DNA of 17,302 nucleotides from HGM13006 sp963649625 (GTDB taxonomy: Bacteria > Bacillota > Clostridia > Oscillospirales > Oscillospiraceae). Position numbers and translations under genes: made by a program. Every line of letters begins with the position of its first letter. Position 1 is the stretch's first letter. The notes under the pieces were generated by a model, which saw only the letters and a program-made list of their open reading frames with translations, ran no database searches and had not been told where the DNA came from. Where the stretch lies: NCBI GenBank assembly GCA_963649625.1, contig CAVJIP010000023.1, positions 1-17,302 of the forward strand. Reading direction: 5' to 3'. Below, in pieces: positions 1 to 7,276 of the stretch.

Positions 1-1137
1 TATTCCGTCCGGTCTGACAGTCTGGATCGGCTGAAGGACTACAAATACAACATTGCCATCCCGGATACCAGCTTCTACGGGCAGTTTAAGAACCTTTACG
101 ACATGAACATTGTCAACGAGGGGCTGATTCGGCTGGGCTTTGACGATGTGTGGCCGGATGCGGCAGGGGCGGAGCTGCTGAGCGATCTGTGGCAGCGGCA
201 GGAGGAAACGGTATTTGAGCCGGAGGTCACGAAGATCAGCGCAGAGTGTCCGGCGGTGGTGCGGCTGGTGGCCATGGAGTATCAGGAGCTGATCCCCAAT
301 GTGGTGGACAGCCTGTGTGCCTTTGAAATGACGGCGGTGGCGGCCAGAGCAGAGGCAGTCAGGAAAACCGGGCTTGCGCCCCGGGAAATCGGGATCGGAC
401 TGATCTCCCCCTGCCCTGCCAAAAACACCCGGGCCTATCAGCCCATCGGCCTGGAAAAGCCGGTGGTGGACTATGTGCTGCCCATGAACGACATCTATGT
501 GCGGCTCTTGGGCCCCATGAAGGCGGTGGAACAGCCAAAAACCGACTATGTCCGGGCGGGGCAGATGGGCATGAGCTGGGGCCGCAGCGGGGGTATGAGC
601 GATATGTTCCCGGAGCGGGAGGCTCTGGCAGTGGACGGGGCGGAGAACGTCCAGCGAATCCTCAGCGAGATCGAGGACGAAAAGCTCAGCGAGGCGGAGC
701 TGGTGGAGACCTCCTTCTGTACCCAGGGATGCTTCGGGGGCTGCCTGACGGTGGAAAATCCCTTTACCGCCAAGCTGCATATGCGGCGGCTTACGGAGCA
801 TTTGGAACGGAAACGGCTGACCATGCCCGAGGAGCTTGCGGTGCGGGCCCGGTGGGATTTTGAGCTGGAGGAGATCAATACGGAGATTGCCGACACCATT
901 GCCCAGGCTCTGCAAATCGAGGTGGCGGCGGAGCGTCTTTACAAGACTCTGCCCAAATTTGACTGTGGAAACTGCGGCGCACCCTCCTGCCGGGCCTTTT
1001 CCAGAGACGTGGCCGAGGGCTTTGCCGACGAGGGAGACTGTATATTCAACATTATCCGGGCCATGCGGGAGGGGCGCAGCCACGAGGAGGAGTCGGACGA
1101 GTTTGTGCCGCCGCCCTACCGCAGGCCCCTGGAATGA
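1..1137 (+). CDS. Sensory-type [FeFe] hydrogenase, C-terminal part (5' end outside window)
   Basis: The reading frame is open from base 1, so the gene starts upstream; 378 residues are visible. It matches the large-subunit (H-cluster) domain of [FeFe] hydrogenases, followed by a 4Fe-4S domain. Three H-cluster motifs can be found. The L1-like motif is SAECPAVV (Cys codon 247-249), the L2-like motif is SPCPAK (Cys codon 412-414), and the L3-like motif is SFCTQGC (Cys codons 718-720 and 730-732). All four cluster-binding cysteines are therefore present. The usual proton-relay Cys of TSCCP is Glu, and the Met positions before L2 and L3 are Ser. Near the end a C-x2-C-x4-C-x16-C motif (Cys codons 964-1041) matches the extra cluster of HydS-type sensory enzymes. 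No PAS domain follows; the protein ends about 30 residues later. A role in H2 or redox sensing rather than bulk H2 turnover is inferred from these changes and from the DRTGG and PHP neighbours. Confidence 0.88.
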   Translation, partial: YSVRSDSLDRLKDYKYNIAIPDTSFYGQFKNLYDMNIVNEGLIRLGFDDVWPDAAGAELLSDLWQRQEETVFEPEVTKISAECPAVVRLVAMEYQELIPNVVDSLCAFEMTAVAARAEAVRKTGLAPREIGIGLISPCPAKNTRAYQPIGLEKPVVDYVLPMNDIYVRLLGPMKAVEQPKTDYVRAGQMGMSWGRSGGMSDMFPEREALAVDGAENVQRILSEIEDEKLSEAELVETSFCTQGCFGGCLTVENPFTAKLHMRRLTEHLERKRLTMPEELAVRARWDFELEEINTEIADTIAQALQIEVAAERLYKTLPKFDCGNCGAPSCRAFSRDVAEGFADEGDCIFNIIRAMREGRSHEEESDEFVPPPYRRPLE

Positions 1138-1152
1138 GAAAGGAGCTTTGTT

Positions 1153-1482
1153 ATGACGGTGAAGGAGCTTTGCGATCAGCTGGAGCTGACGGTTTTCTAC
1201 ATGGAGGAGGAGGAACGGGAGATCGAGAGCGCCTACTGCGGTGACCTGCTCAGCTGGGTTATGGGAAAATGCCCGGCGGATTCCGTGTGGGTGACGATTA
1301 TGTCCAATCAGAACGTGGCGGCGGTGGCGGTGCTGTGTGACACGGCCTGCACCATCCTCTCCGAGGGGGTCACGCCGGATGCCGAACTGCTGGAGCGGGC
1401 GGCAAAGCAGGGCGTGACTCTGTTGGGCAGTCCCCTGGATGAATATCAGCTTTGCTGGCGGATCAAAGCCCTGCTGGGATGA
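1153..1482 (+). CDS. DRTGG domain-containing protein
   Basis: A 109-residue cytoplasmic protein that resembles the small stand-alone DRTGG-domain proteins encoded beside clostridial [FeFe] hydrogenases. The recognisable core is YCGDLLSWVMG, then WVTIMSNQNVAAVAVL, then a helix ending in a predicted strand (GVTLLGS). DRTGG domains occur next to CBS domains and in phosphotransacetylase-like proteins and are thought to be regulatory or ligand-binding; their ligand is not established. The ATG at 1153 has an AAAGGAG ribosome binding site (about 8 bases spacing), 15 bases after the hydrogenase stop. Its stop codon overlaps the ATG of the next gene (ATGA), which implies translational coupling with the PHP gene. 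Its job is probably signalling with the hydrogenase; this is inferred from context only. Confidence 0.82.
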   Translation: MTVKELCDQLELTVFYMEEEEREIESAYCGDLLSWVMGKCPADSVWVTIMSNQNVAAVAVLCDTACTILSEGVTPDAELLERAAKQGVTLLGSPLDEYQLCWRIKALLG

Positions 1483-2195
1483 GGGTATTTTACGATCTGC
1501 ATATGCACTCCTGCTTGTCCCCCTGCGGGGCCGATGACATGACCCCCAACAATCTGGTGCATATGGCGGCCCTGGCGGGGCTGCAGGTGATTGCCCTGTC
1601 TGACCACAACACCACAAAAAACGTCCCTGCCGCCGTGGCGGTGGGGGCTCGGTGCGGGGTGCTGGTGGTGCCGGCCATGGAGCTGACCACCCGGGAGGAC
1701 ATTCATGTGCTGTGTCTGCTGCCGGATCTGGAGCAGGCGGAGGCCCTTCGCCGGTATGTCTATGCCCGGCTGCCCCAGCGGAAAAACCGGCCCAAGGTCT
1801 TTGGCCACCAGTATGTCATGGACGAAAATGACCGGGTGCTGGAGGAGGAGCCGCAGCTTTTGGCCTTCGGCGCAGATATTGGAATCTATGAGGTGAAGGA
1901 GCTTCTGGAGATGTACCAGGGACTGGCCATCCCGGCCCATATTGACCGGGCCAGCTATTCCCTTCTGGGGGTGATGGGCCTTATCGACCCGGCCATGGGC
2001 TTTCGGGTCTATGAGACGACCCTGGGCTGTGACCGGCAGGCCCTGACGGAAAAGCACCGGTTCTCCGGGGGCTTTCTCTCCAACTCCGATGCCCACGATC
2101 TGACGGCCATTTTGGATGGGGAGCGAACCCTGGAGGTGGAGGAGCTGACCCCTCGTGGGGTCATTGCGGCGGTAAAACGCCTGGGAGAGGATTAG
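1479..2195 (+). CDS. PHP domain-containing metal-dependent phosphoesterase
   Basis: A 238-residue PHP-domain protein. Candidate metal ligands are all visible: DLHMHS (His8, His10), SDHN (Asp42, His43), Glu68 in the PAMELTT segment, His76, His154 in the PAHIDRA segment, and SDAH (Asp204, His206). A complete set suggests an active phosphoesterase, probably on a nucleotide, oligonucleotide or phosphorylated small molecule, as in the TrpH/YciV-like single-domain PHP proteins. I chose the ATG at 1479 because it overlaps the stop of the DRTGG gene and begins right at the conserved first strand (RVFYDLHMHS). The frame stays open upstream to a non-ATG codon at 1452, inside the DRTGG gene. The substrate is unknown. 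The position after a sensory hydrogenase makes a signal-terminating or output phosphatase attractive, but that is inference. Confidence 0.87.
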   Translation: MRVFYDLHMHSCLSPCGADDMTPNNLVHMAALAGLQVIALSDHNTTKNVPAAVAVGARCGVLVVPAMELTTREDIHVLCLLPDLEQAEALRRYVYARLPQRKNRPKVFGHQYVMDENDRVLEEEPQLLAFGADIGIYEVKELLEMYQGLAIPAHIDRASYSLLGVMGLIDPAMGFRVYETTLGCDRQALTEKHRFSGGFLSNSDAHDLTAILDGERTLEVEELTPRGVIAAVKRLGED

Positions 2196-2197
2196 AG

Positions 2198-3973
2198 ATG
2201 TCGGGAAGGAAAGGAAGAAAAATGTCCATTTTTCGGAGGTTTGTAGCCTACTACAAGCCCTACAAGAGCTTTTTTATTATGGATACCGTCTGTGCCGTGG
2301 TGCTTAGTGTGGTGGATTTGAGCTTTCCGCTGATTTTGCGGCGGCTGCCGGAGGGGCTGTTTTCCGGGTCGGCGGAGGCCATTATGGCGGCTCTCAGGTG
2401 GCTGCTGCCGGCACTGCTGGCCTGGTATACCCTGCGGGCCCTGTGCCAGTTTTATGTGACCTCCTACGGCCACATCATGGGTACCCGAATGGAAACGGAT
2501 ATGCGCCAGGATCTGTTTGACAAGTATATGTCCCTGAGCTATTCCTACTATGACAGCAACAACACCGGCGAGATGATGAGCCGACTGGTGTCCGACCTGT
2601 TTGACATTTCCGAGCTGGCCCACCACGGCCCGGAGAACCTGCTGCTGTGTTCCCTGAAAATCATCGGCAGCTTTATTCTCCTGCTGACCATTCATGTGCC
2701 CATGACCATGTGCCTGTTGGGCGTTACCCTGGTGCTGGTGGTGTTTACGGCCTTCCGCCAGAAGAAAATGCAGCGGATTTTTACGGAAAACCGGGAGCGG
2801 ATCGCCGAGGTAAACGCCGGGGTACAGAACTCCCTGGCGGGGATTCGGGTGGTCAAGACCTTTGCGGCGGAGGCAGGGGAAAAGCAGAGCTTTCACCGGG
2901 CCAATGGCCGCTATCGCAAATCCAAGGAAAAAAGCTATATGGCCATGGGTATTTTCCAGGGCGGGAACAACTTCCTCCAGGGGATGCTCTATGTGGTGGT
3001 GGTGATCTCCGGGGGCTTTTTTGTGGCACGGGGTTCCCTGGCGGTGGGGGATTTGGCCATCTATGCCCTGTATATCTCCATTTTTGTCAGCCCCATTACC
3101 CAGCTTATGGACTTTACGGAGATGCTCCAAAAGGGCTATGCGGGCTTTAAGCGGTTTCACCAGATCATGGAAACTCAGCCGGACATCCAGGAAAGGCCCG
3201 ATGCCCGGGAACTGGGGCAGGTTCGCGGGGAGATTGTCTACCGGGACGTGTCCTTTTCCTACGATGCCAAGGAGCAGGTGCTTTCTCATTTGAACATTCA
3301 GATTCCCGCAGGCAGCACCTGCGCCCTGGTGGGGCCCTCCGGCGGAGGAAAGACCACCATTTGTTCCCTGCTGCCCCGGTTTTATGACGTACAGGGGGGT
3401 GCCATTCTGGTGGATGGGCAGGATGTCCGGGATTTGAAGCTGAAATCCCTGCGGGAGGCCATCGGCATTGTGCAGCAGGACGTGTATATCTTTGCCGGCT
3501 CCATCCGGGAGAACATCGCCTACGGGAAAAAGGACGCCACCCAGGAGGAGATCGAGGCGGCGGCGAAAAGCGCCAACATCCATGAGTTTATCATGGGGCT
3601 GGAGCAGGGCTATGACACCTATGTGGGAGAGCGGGGCACCCGGCTCTCCGGAGGGCAGAAGCAGCGAATCGCCATTGCCCGGGTGTTTTTGAAGAATCCT
3701 CCGATTTTGATTTTGGACGAGGCCACCTCGGCCCTGGACAACGAATCGGAAAAGCACATCCAGGAGGCCCTGGATCGGCTCAGCGTGGGCCGATCCACGG
3801 TGGTGATTGCCCACCGGCTCAGTACCATCCGAGGGGCGGAGAAAATCATTGTCATCGAGGAAGGCAGCGTGGTGGAGCAGGGAAACCACCGGGAGCTGAT
3901 GGAGGTGGACGGTATCTACGCCAGGTACTTCAATATGCAGTTTGAGGGTCTGGGGATTCAGCTGGACGCATAA
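2198..3973 (+). CDS. ABC exporter, fused permease and ATPase (MsbA/LmrA type)
   Basis: A 591-residue half-transporter: an N-terminal six-helix exporter domain (about residues 20-320) followed by an ATPase domain (about 345-585). Walker A is GPSGGGKTT (379-387), the Q-loop region is IVQQDVYIFAGSI, the ABC signature is LSGGQ (483-487), Walker B is ILILDE (503-508), and the H-loop His is 539, so the ATPase looks competent. Such proteins work as dimers and export lipids, drugs or peptides; nothing here fixes the substrate. There is no N-terminal peptidase domain. The ATG at 2198 has GGGAGAGG seven bases upstream; a second ATG at 2222 (MSIFRRF) behind AAGGAAAGG is also plausible. The gene lies 2 bases after the PHP gene and is followed by a bidirectional terminator, so it is probably the last gene of the hydrogenase operon. 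Confidence 0.92.
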   Translation: MSGRKGRKMSIFRRFVAYYKPYKSFFIMDTVCAVVLSVVDLSFPLILRRLPEGLFSGSAEAIMAALRWLLPALLAWYTLRALCQFYVTSYGHIMGTRMETDMRQDLFDKYMSLSYSYYDSNNTGEMMSRLVSDLFDISELAHHGPENLLLCSLKIIGSFILLLTIHVPMTMCLLGVTLVLVVFTAFRQKKMQRIFTENRERIAEVNAGVQNSLAGIRVVKTFAAEAGEKQSFHRANGRYRKSKEKSYMAMGIFQGGNNFLQGMLYVVVVISGGFFVARGSLAVGDLAIYALYISIFVSPITQLMDFTEMLQKGYAGFKRFHQIMETQPDIQERPDARELGQVRGEIVYRDVSFSYDAKEQVLSHLNIQIPAGSTCALVGPSGGGKTTICSLLPRFYDVQGGAILVDGQDVRDLKLKSLREAIGIVQQDVYIFAGSIRENIAYGKKDATQEEIEAAAKSANIHEFIMGLEQGYDTYVGERGTRLSGGQKQRIAIARVFLKNPPILILDEATSALDNESEKHIQEALDRLSVGRSTVVIAHRLSTIRGAEKIIVIEEGSVVEQGNHRELMEVDGIYARYFNMQFEGLGIQLDA

Positions 3974-3980
3974 ACGGCAT

Positions 3981-4014
3981 AAAACAGGAGGAAGCCCGGG
4001 GCTTCCTCCGTTTT
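3981..4014. terminator. Bidirectional intrinsic terminator between convergent genes
   Basis: The inverted repeat GGAGGAAGC (3987-3995) / GCTTCCTCC (4001-4009) has a five-base GC-rich loop. It is flanked by AAAAC (3981-3985) and GTTTT (4010-4014), which extend the pairing past one bulged A. T-rich sequence follows the stem in both directions: GTTTTCTT on + and TGTTTTA on -. It therefore fits as the shared terminator of the ABC exporter gene (ending 3973) and the DHHW gene (ending 4016). Confidence 0.85.
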
Positions 4015-4015
4015 C

Positions 4016-5338
4016 TTATTCCTGGGAGTTCTCCAAGGCGGAATCGGCCTGTCCGGCGGCGGGCTCCGTCTCCAGGACGGAGGACTCCAAAGCACTGTCC
4101 TGGGCGTCAGAGGGTTGAGCATCAGAGGGCTGAGAGGTCGTGGTTTCGGCATCCTCCGTGGTGCCGGAGGTCAGCACATCCGCCAGGGAGGTGTCGGTCA
4201 AAAAGGTGTTGGCACTGTAAAGGTAGAGCACATCGGTGATGGCGTTGCCGTTGAGCACCGCATCCAGGGAGTCATAGTAATACCGGGGATCCACCATAAC
4301 AATGCTTTCGTAGTAGGGAATCAGAAACTGCATAAAGCAGTTGGCATAGGAGTCCTTAAACACCAGCAGGCTGCGGCCATTGTCGGCGGTGGTGCGAATT
4401 TTCACCAGGGGATGATTCCCCCCGAAGAACACGGTGTATTGATCCTTGGCATCCAGGGCGGAGCTGTCATAGATGGAGCAGATTTTCTCTCCCCCGTCCC
4501 CGTAGGTCACATAATAGCCAACACCGCTGTTTTTCGGGGTGTAGACCTGAATCTCATCGGTGACGGCGTGAGAGCCGCTTTTGGAGGCCAAAGTTCCCTC
4601 AAAGGTGGTGGACACGGTGTAGATGTCGTAGTCCTGAATCGGGTCGCCAATGCCCAGACTGCCGGAGACGGCGGAGAAGGCGTAATAGGCCCCCAGAGAG
4701 GTCCAGTGATGGTCGGTTTTGTAATAGATGGACTCATCACCGTGCTGGGCCAGGGCCTGGGAGACATCCAGAACCTGAATGTTCCCTTCCAGCTGGGCGG
4801 TCACATTCTCAATGGCCTGGAGCTGATCCCGCACCGGGGCGTTTTTGGGCAGCTCCTGGGGCAGAATCGCCGCAGCGCAGGGCACCAGCAGCATACGGAC
4901 AGACAGCGCCGGGTGGCTGCCGGAGAACTGGTTGACGGCGGCAATGGTTTTGGTGAGGGCAGCATCCTCCGGGGCCTCCGGGGCACCCAGCAGATAGCCG
5001 TTCCGGCCCAGAAATACGCCGTTTACATCCCGGCGGCCCAGGGCGGTATTTTCCTTCAGGCTCAGGGACATCCAGCGATCTCTGGCGAAGAACTGGTCGT
5101 TATACCAGTCCGTGAGGCCGGAGAAATAGTCGCCGCTGACCAGCGTGCTCAGGGTCAGGGCGGGACGCTGGGCCAGACTGCGGTTTTCCGCCTGGGAGAA
5201 CTCCCGATCCCGGGTAAACAGGTTTATCAGCAGGAACAGGACCGCCACCAGAAGGAACACACCGGCCAGAAGCACATTGTGCACTCGGCGGCGTTGGGCG
5301 GCCTGACGGCGGGTGGTACGGGGCTTGGCGTTTTCCAC
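4016..5338 (-). CDS. DHHW family protein (AlgX/AlgJ-like extracytoplasmic SGNH-fold protein)
   Basis: A 440-residue protein with a basic N-terminus, one membrane helix (about residues 19-42) and a long extracytoplasmic part. The family-naming DHHW motif is at 209-212 (KTDHHWTSLGAYYAF). The candidate catalytic Ser is S330 in LLVFKDSYAN. The ENRSLAQRP segment after the helix and the WYNDQFFARDRW segment are typical of DHHW/AlgX-type proteins. Related proteins (AlgJ, AlgX) take part in O-acetylation of exported polysaccharide, so an acyl-transfer step outside the membrane is likely. The start is GTG at 5338, behind AAAGGAGG with seven bases spacing; the upstream MBOAT gene ends 26 bases away. 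The last 50 residues are a Ser/Thr/Glu/Ala-rich tail containing a small tandem repeat, probably disordered. The polymer substrate is unknown. Confidence 0.87.
   Translation of the reverse strand: MENAKPRTTRRQAAQRRRVHNVLLAGVFLLVAVLFLLINLFTRDREFSQAENRSLAQRPALTLSTLVSGDYFSGLTDWYNDQFFARDRWMSLSLKENTALGRRDVNGVFLGRNGYLLGAPEAPEDAALTKTIAAVNQFSGSHPALSVRMLLVPCAAAILPQELPKNAPVRDQLQAIENVTAQLEGNIQVLDVSQALAQHGDESIYYKTDHHWTSLGAYYAFSAVSGSLGIGDPIQDYDIYTVSTTFEGTLASKSGSHAVTDEIQVYTPKNSGVGYYVTYGDGGEKICSIYDSSALDAKDQYTVFFGGNHPLVKIRTTADNGRSLLVFKDSYANCFMQFLIPYYESIVMVDPRYYYDSLDAVLNGNAITDVLYLYSANTFLTDTSLADVLTSGTTEDAETTTSQPSDAQPSDAQDSALESSVLETEPAAGQADSALENSQE
4104..4133 (-). repeat. 15-bp tandem repeat encoding QPSDA units in the DHHW protein tail
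   Basis: Two adjacent 15-base units (4104-4118 and 4119-4133) are identical at 13 of 15 positions. They encode two consecutive QPSDA pentapeptides at residues 403-412; the sequence continues QDSAL. This is an in-frame duplication in a low-complexity acidic tail. Confidence 0.8.
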
Positions 5339-5364
5339 AGGGAAACCTCCTTTGTTCTGGGGGA

Positions 5365-6771
5365 TTAGAACTGGACATACAGGAACGAGGTGTAGGTGGC
5401 ATCAATCAGGCAGGCCACGGTGAGAAGCAGCAGCACCAGATACAGGGCCACGGAGACAAAGGTGAGCCGTCCGCCCTTCCAATAGGCCAGACGCTGATGG
5501 AGCCGGTGAACCAGGGGGCCGCTGCCCACCAGAGACAGAAGCAGCAGAATCAGGCTCCCGGACAGGTAATACCGGAAGGTGCTGTCAAACAGGCCCAAAT
5601 GGCCCCGGCCCAGCATCTGTCCATAGTAGTCTAGGGCACTGCCCAGAGAGGGAGAGAAAAACAGAACCCACCCGAAAAACACCAAAAAGCCGGTGCCGAA
5701 CACCCTAAGAGGCTGGGGTACCTTCTCCAGCCGACCCTTTAGGGGAAACTTCTCCAGGACGACCAGGCATCCATGGTACAGGCCCCACAGGATAAAATTC
5801 CAGGAGGCCCCGTGCCACAGCCCGGTGAGAAGCCAGACAATGGACAGATTCAGCAGCTGCCGGGGACGGGAGCAGCGGTTGCCGCCCAGGGGAATGTACA
5901 GATAGTCCCGGAACCAGCCGCCCAGGGTAATGTGCCACCGCCGCCAGAACTCGGAAATACCGGCGGAGCGGTAGGGATAGTCAAAGTTCTTGGAGAAGTC
6001 AAATCCGAACAGTTTGGCAAGACCGATGGCCATGTCGGAGTAGCCGCTGAAATCAAAGTAGAGCTGAAAGCCGTATAGAAGCATCCCCAGCCAGGCGGTG
6101 CCTATGCTCATGGCCGAAAGGCCGGATATGGCGGAAAACAGGCTCCCCAGATGATCCGCCAAAAGCACCTTTTTGAACAGTCCCACCAGGAACTGATTCA
6201 GTCCCGCCCCCAGCTTGGCCGGAGCCATCTGCCGCTCCTCCAGCTGGGCGGCCATGTCCCGGTACTGGACAATGGGCCCGGAGATCACCTTGGGGAAGAA
6301 GGTCACATAGACGGTGAACTTTAGAAAGCTCCGCTGGGCCTCCGCCCGATCCAGGTAGACATCCAGCACATAGGACAGCACCGTGAAGGTGTAGAAGGAA
6401 ATGCCCAGGGGCAGGGTCAGCTGGGGGGCGGACAGGCGCAGGCCGGTCAGGGCGTTCAGGTTGTGAATCAGGAAGCCGTAATACTTAAAGAAGCCCAGCA
6501 GCAAGAGGTTTACCACCACCGCCAGAATCATCGTGACCTTGGCACCCGCTTTGCGGTCTGCCTCCTTGTAATAGGACAGCTCCAGGCCGGTGAAATAGTT
6601 AAACACCACGCTAAAGACCAGAACCGGCAGATACTGGGGTGCGCCCCAGGCATAGAACAGCAGACTGGCGGCAATCATGGGAAGGGTGCGGAAGGACTTG
6701 GGCACCACATAGTAAAGGAGCAGGCTCAGGGGCAGAAACACAAAGAGAAAGAACAGGCTGTTAAATGTCAT
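5365..6771 (-). CDS. MBOAT family membrane-bound O-acyltransferase (AlgI/DltB-like)
   Basis: A 468-residue polytopic membrane protein, the usual length of the AlgI/DltB/PatA group of MBOAT enzymes. Diagnostic segments are FFPKVISGPIVQY (158-170), YFDFSGYSDMAIG (238-250), SEFWRRWHITLGGWF (273-287) and LLTGLWHGASWN (314-325). His320 is the presumed catalytic residue, and His280 is also conserved in the family. Such enzymes move an acyl group, usually acetyl, from a cytoplasmic donor across the membrane for O-acylation of wall or secreted polymers. The ATG at 6771 follows AAGGAGG with seven bases spacing, 12 bases after the DUF4358 stop. Its neighbours (DHHW and SGNH proteins) are the expected extracytoplasmic partners. 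Which polymer is modified (peptidoglycan, teichoic acid or exopolysaccharide) cannot be told from the sequence. Confidence 0.93.
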   Translation of the reverse strand: MTFNSLFFLFVFLPLSLLLYYVVPKSFRTLPMIAASLLFYAWGAPQYLPVLVFSVVFNYFTGLELSYYKEADRKAGAKVTMILAVVVNLLLLGFFKYYGFLIHNLNALTGLRLSAPQLTLPLGISFYTFTVLSYVLDVYLDRAEAQRSFLKFTVYVTFFPKVISGPIVQYRDMAAQLEERQMAPAKLGAGLNQFLVGLFKKVLLADHLGSLFSAISGLSAMSIGTAWLGMLLYGFQLYFDFSGYSDMAIGLAKLFGFDFSKNFDYPYRSAGISEFWRRWHITLGGWFRDYLYIPLGGNRCSRPRQLLNLSIVWLLTGLWHGASWNFILWGLYHGCLVVLEKFPLKGRLEKVPQPLRVFGTGFLVFFGWVLFFSPSLGSALDYYGQMLGRGHLGLFDSTFRYYLSGSLILLLLSLVGSGPLVHRLHQRLAYWKGGRLTFVSVALYLVLLLLTVACLIDATYTSFLYVQF

Positions 6772-6783
6772 AGTGTGCCCTCC

Positions 6784-7275
6784 TTATAGTGCCTTCAAAA
6801 AGACCTGCTGCACCGGGGTAGGGTCTGCGGCGACCACCAGAAGGATATAGTTCCCCCGAAGCTCCGTGACCCGATTTTCCAGCATCTCGTATTGACCCAC
6901 CCCGTAGCCCTCAAAGCTGGAGAGCTGGGAGGCCATCCGGGCCTCAATGGCGGCGGCGACGGCCTCCTGCTGGGCGGTGTCCTTGAGCTTGACCACCAGC
7001 AGCTCCTCCGCACCCATATTGGTGGTGGGGTAGTAGAGCATAATGCCCTCGTAGTCGCTGGGCTCCAGACCGTACAGCCGCTTTATCATCTGGCTGTCCG
7101 CCTCCTGCATGGGGCTCAGGTCAGCGGCCTGGGTGACGGCGGCGGTCATGGCGGAAAAGTCCGTGGTGCTCTGGCGGCCCTGGGCGGTGATTTGGTAGAG
7201 GAACAGGGCCAGCAGCAGGAAGGCCAGCCAGCGGGAGGCCTCCACCACAGGGATTCGTATTTTCTTCCAGGTCAT
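6784..7275 (-). CDS. DUF4358 domain-containing protein, membrane-anchored
   Basis: A 163-residue protein with one N-terminal membrane helix (WLAFLLLALFLYQI) and an extracytoplasmic DUF4358-like domain. Features of that family visible here are a KRLYGLEPSDYEGIMLYYP segment, then EELLVVKLKD, an amphipathic helix, and NYILLVVAADP near the end. The function of DUF4358 is not established. It repeatedly appears in Clostridia near MBOAT and SGNH/DHHW genes, so an accessory role in surface acylation is inferred. I chose the ATG at 7275, giving MTWKKIRI, because AGGAGG lies about seven bases upstream; it sits inside the end of the SGNH gene, whose stop (7277-7279) is one base away. The frame is open back to 7317, but those residues overlap the SGNH gene and look non-native. 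Confidence 0.82.
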   Translation of the reverse strand: MTWKKIRIPVVEASRWLAFLLLALFLYQITAQGRQSTTDFSAMTAAVTQAADLSPMQEADSQMIKRLYGLEPSDYEGIMLYYPTTNMGAEELLVVKLKDTAQQEAVAAAIEARMASQLSSFEGYGVGQYEMLENRVTELRGNYILLVVAADPTPVQQVFLKAL

Positions 7276-7276
7276 C

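Noticed and set aside
1446..2096. 216-residue open frame on the - strand opposite the PHP gene
   Set aside because: Mirror of the PHP coding frame, which has all expected metal ligands; the antisense translation is low in recognisable features.
2192..3889. 565-residue open frame on the - strand opposite the ABC exporter gene
   Set aside because: It is fully antisense to a gene with intact ABC motifs. The translation is rich in His, Gln, Pro and Gly without a recognisable domain, as expected of a mirror frame in GC-rich DNA.
4115..5368. 417-residue open frame on the + strand opposite the DHHW gene
   Set aside because: Gly/Val/His-rich mirror frame with no recognisable domain. The - strand frame has the DHHW motif, a membrane anchor and a perfect ribosome binding site.
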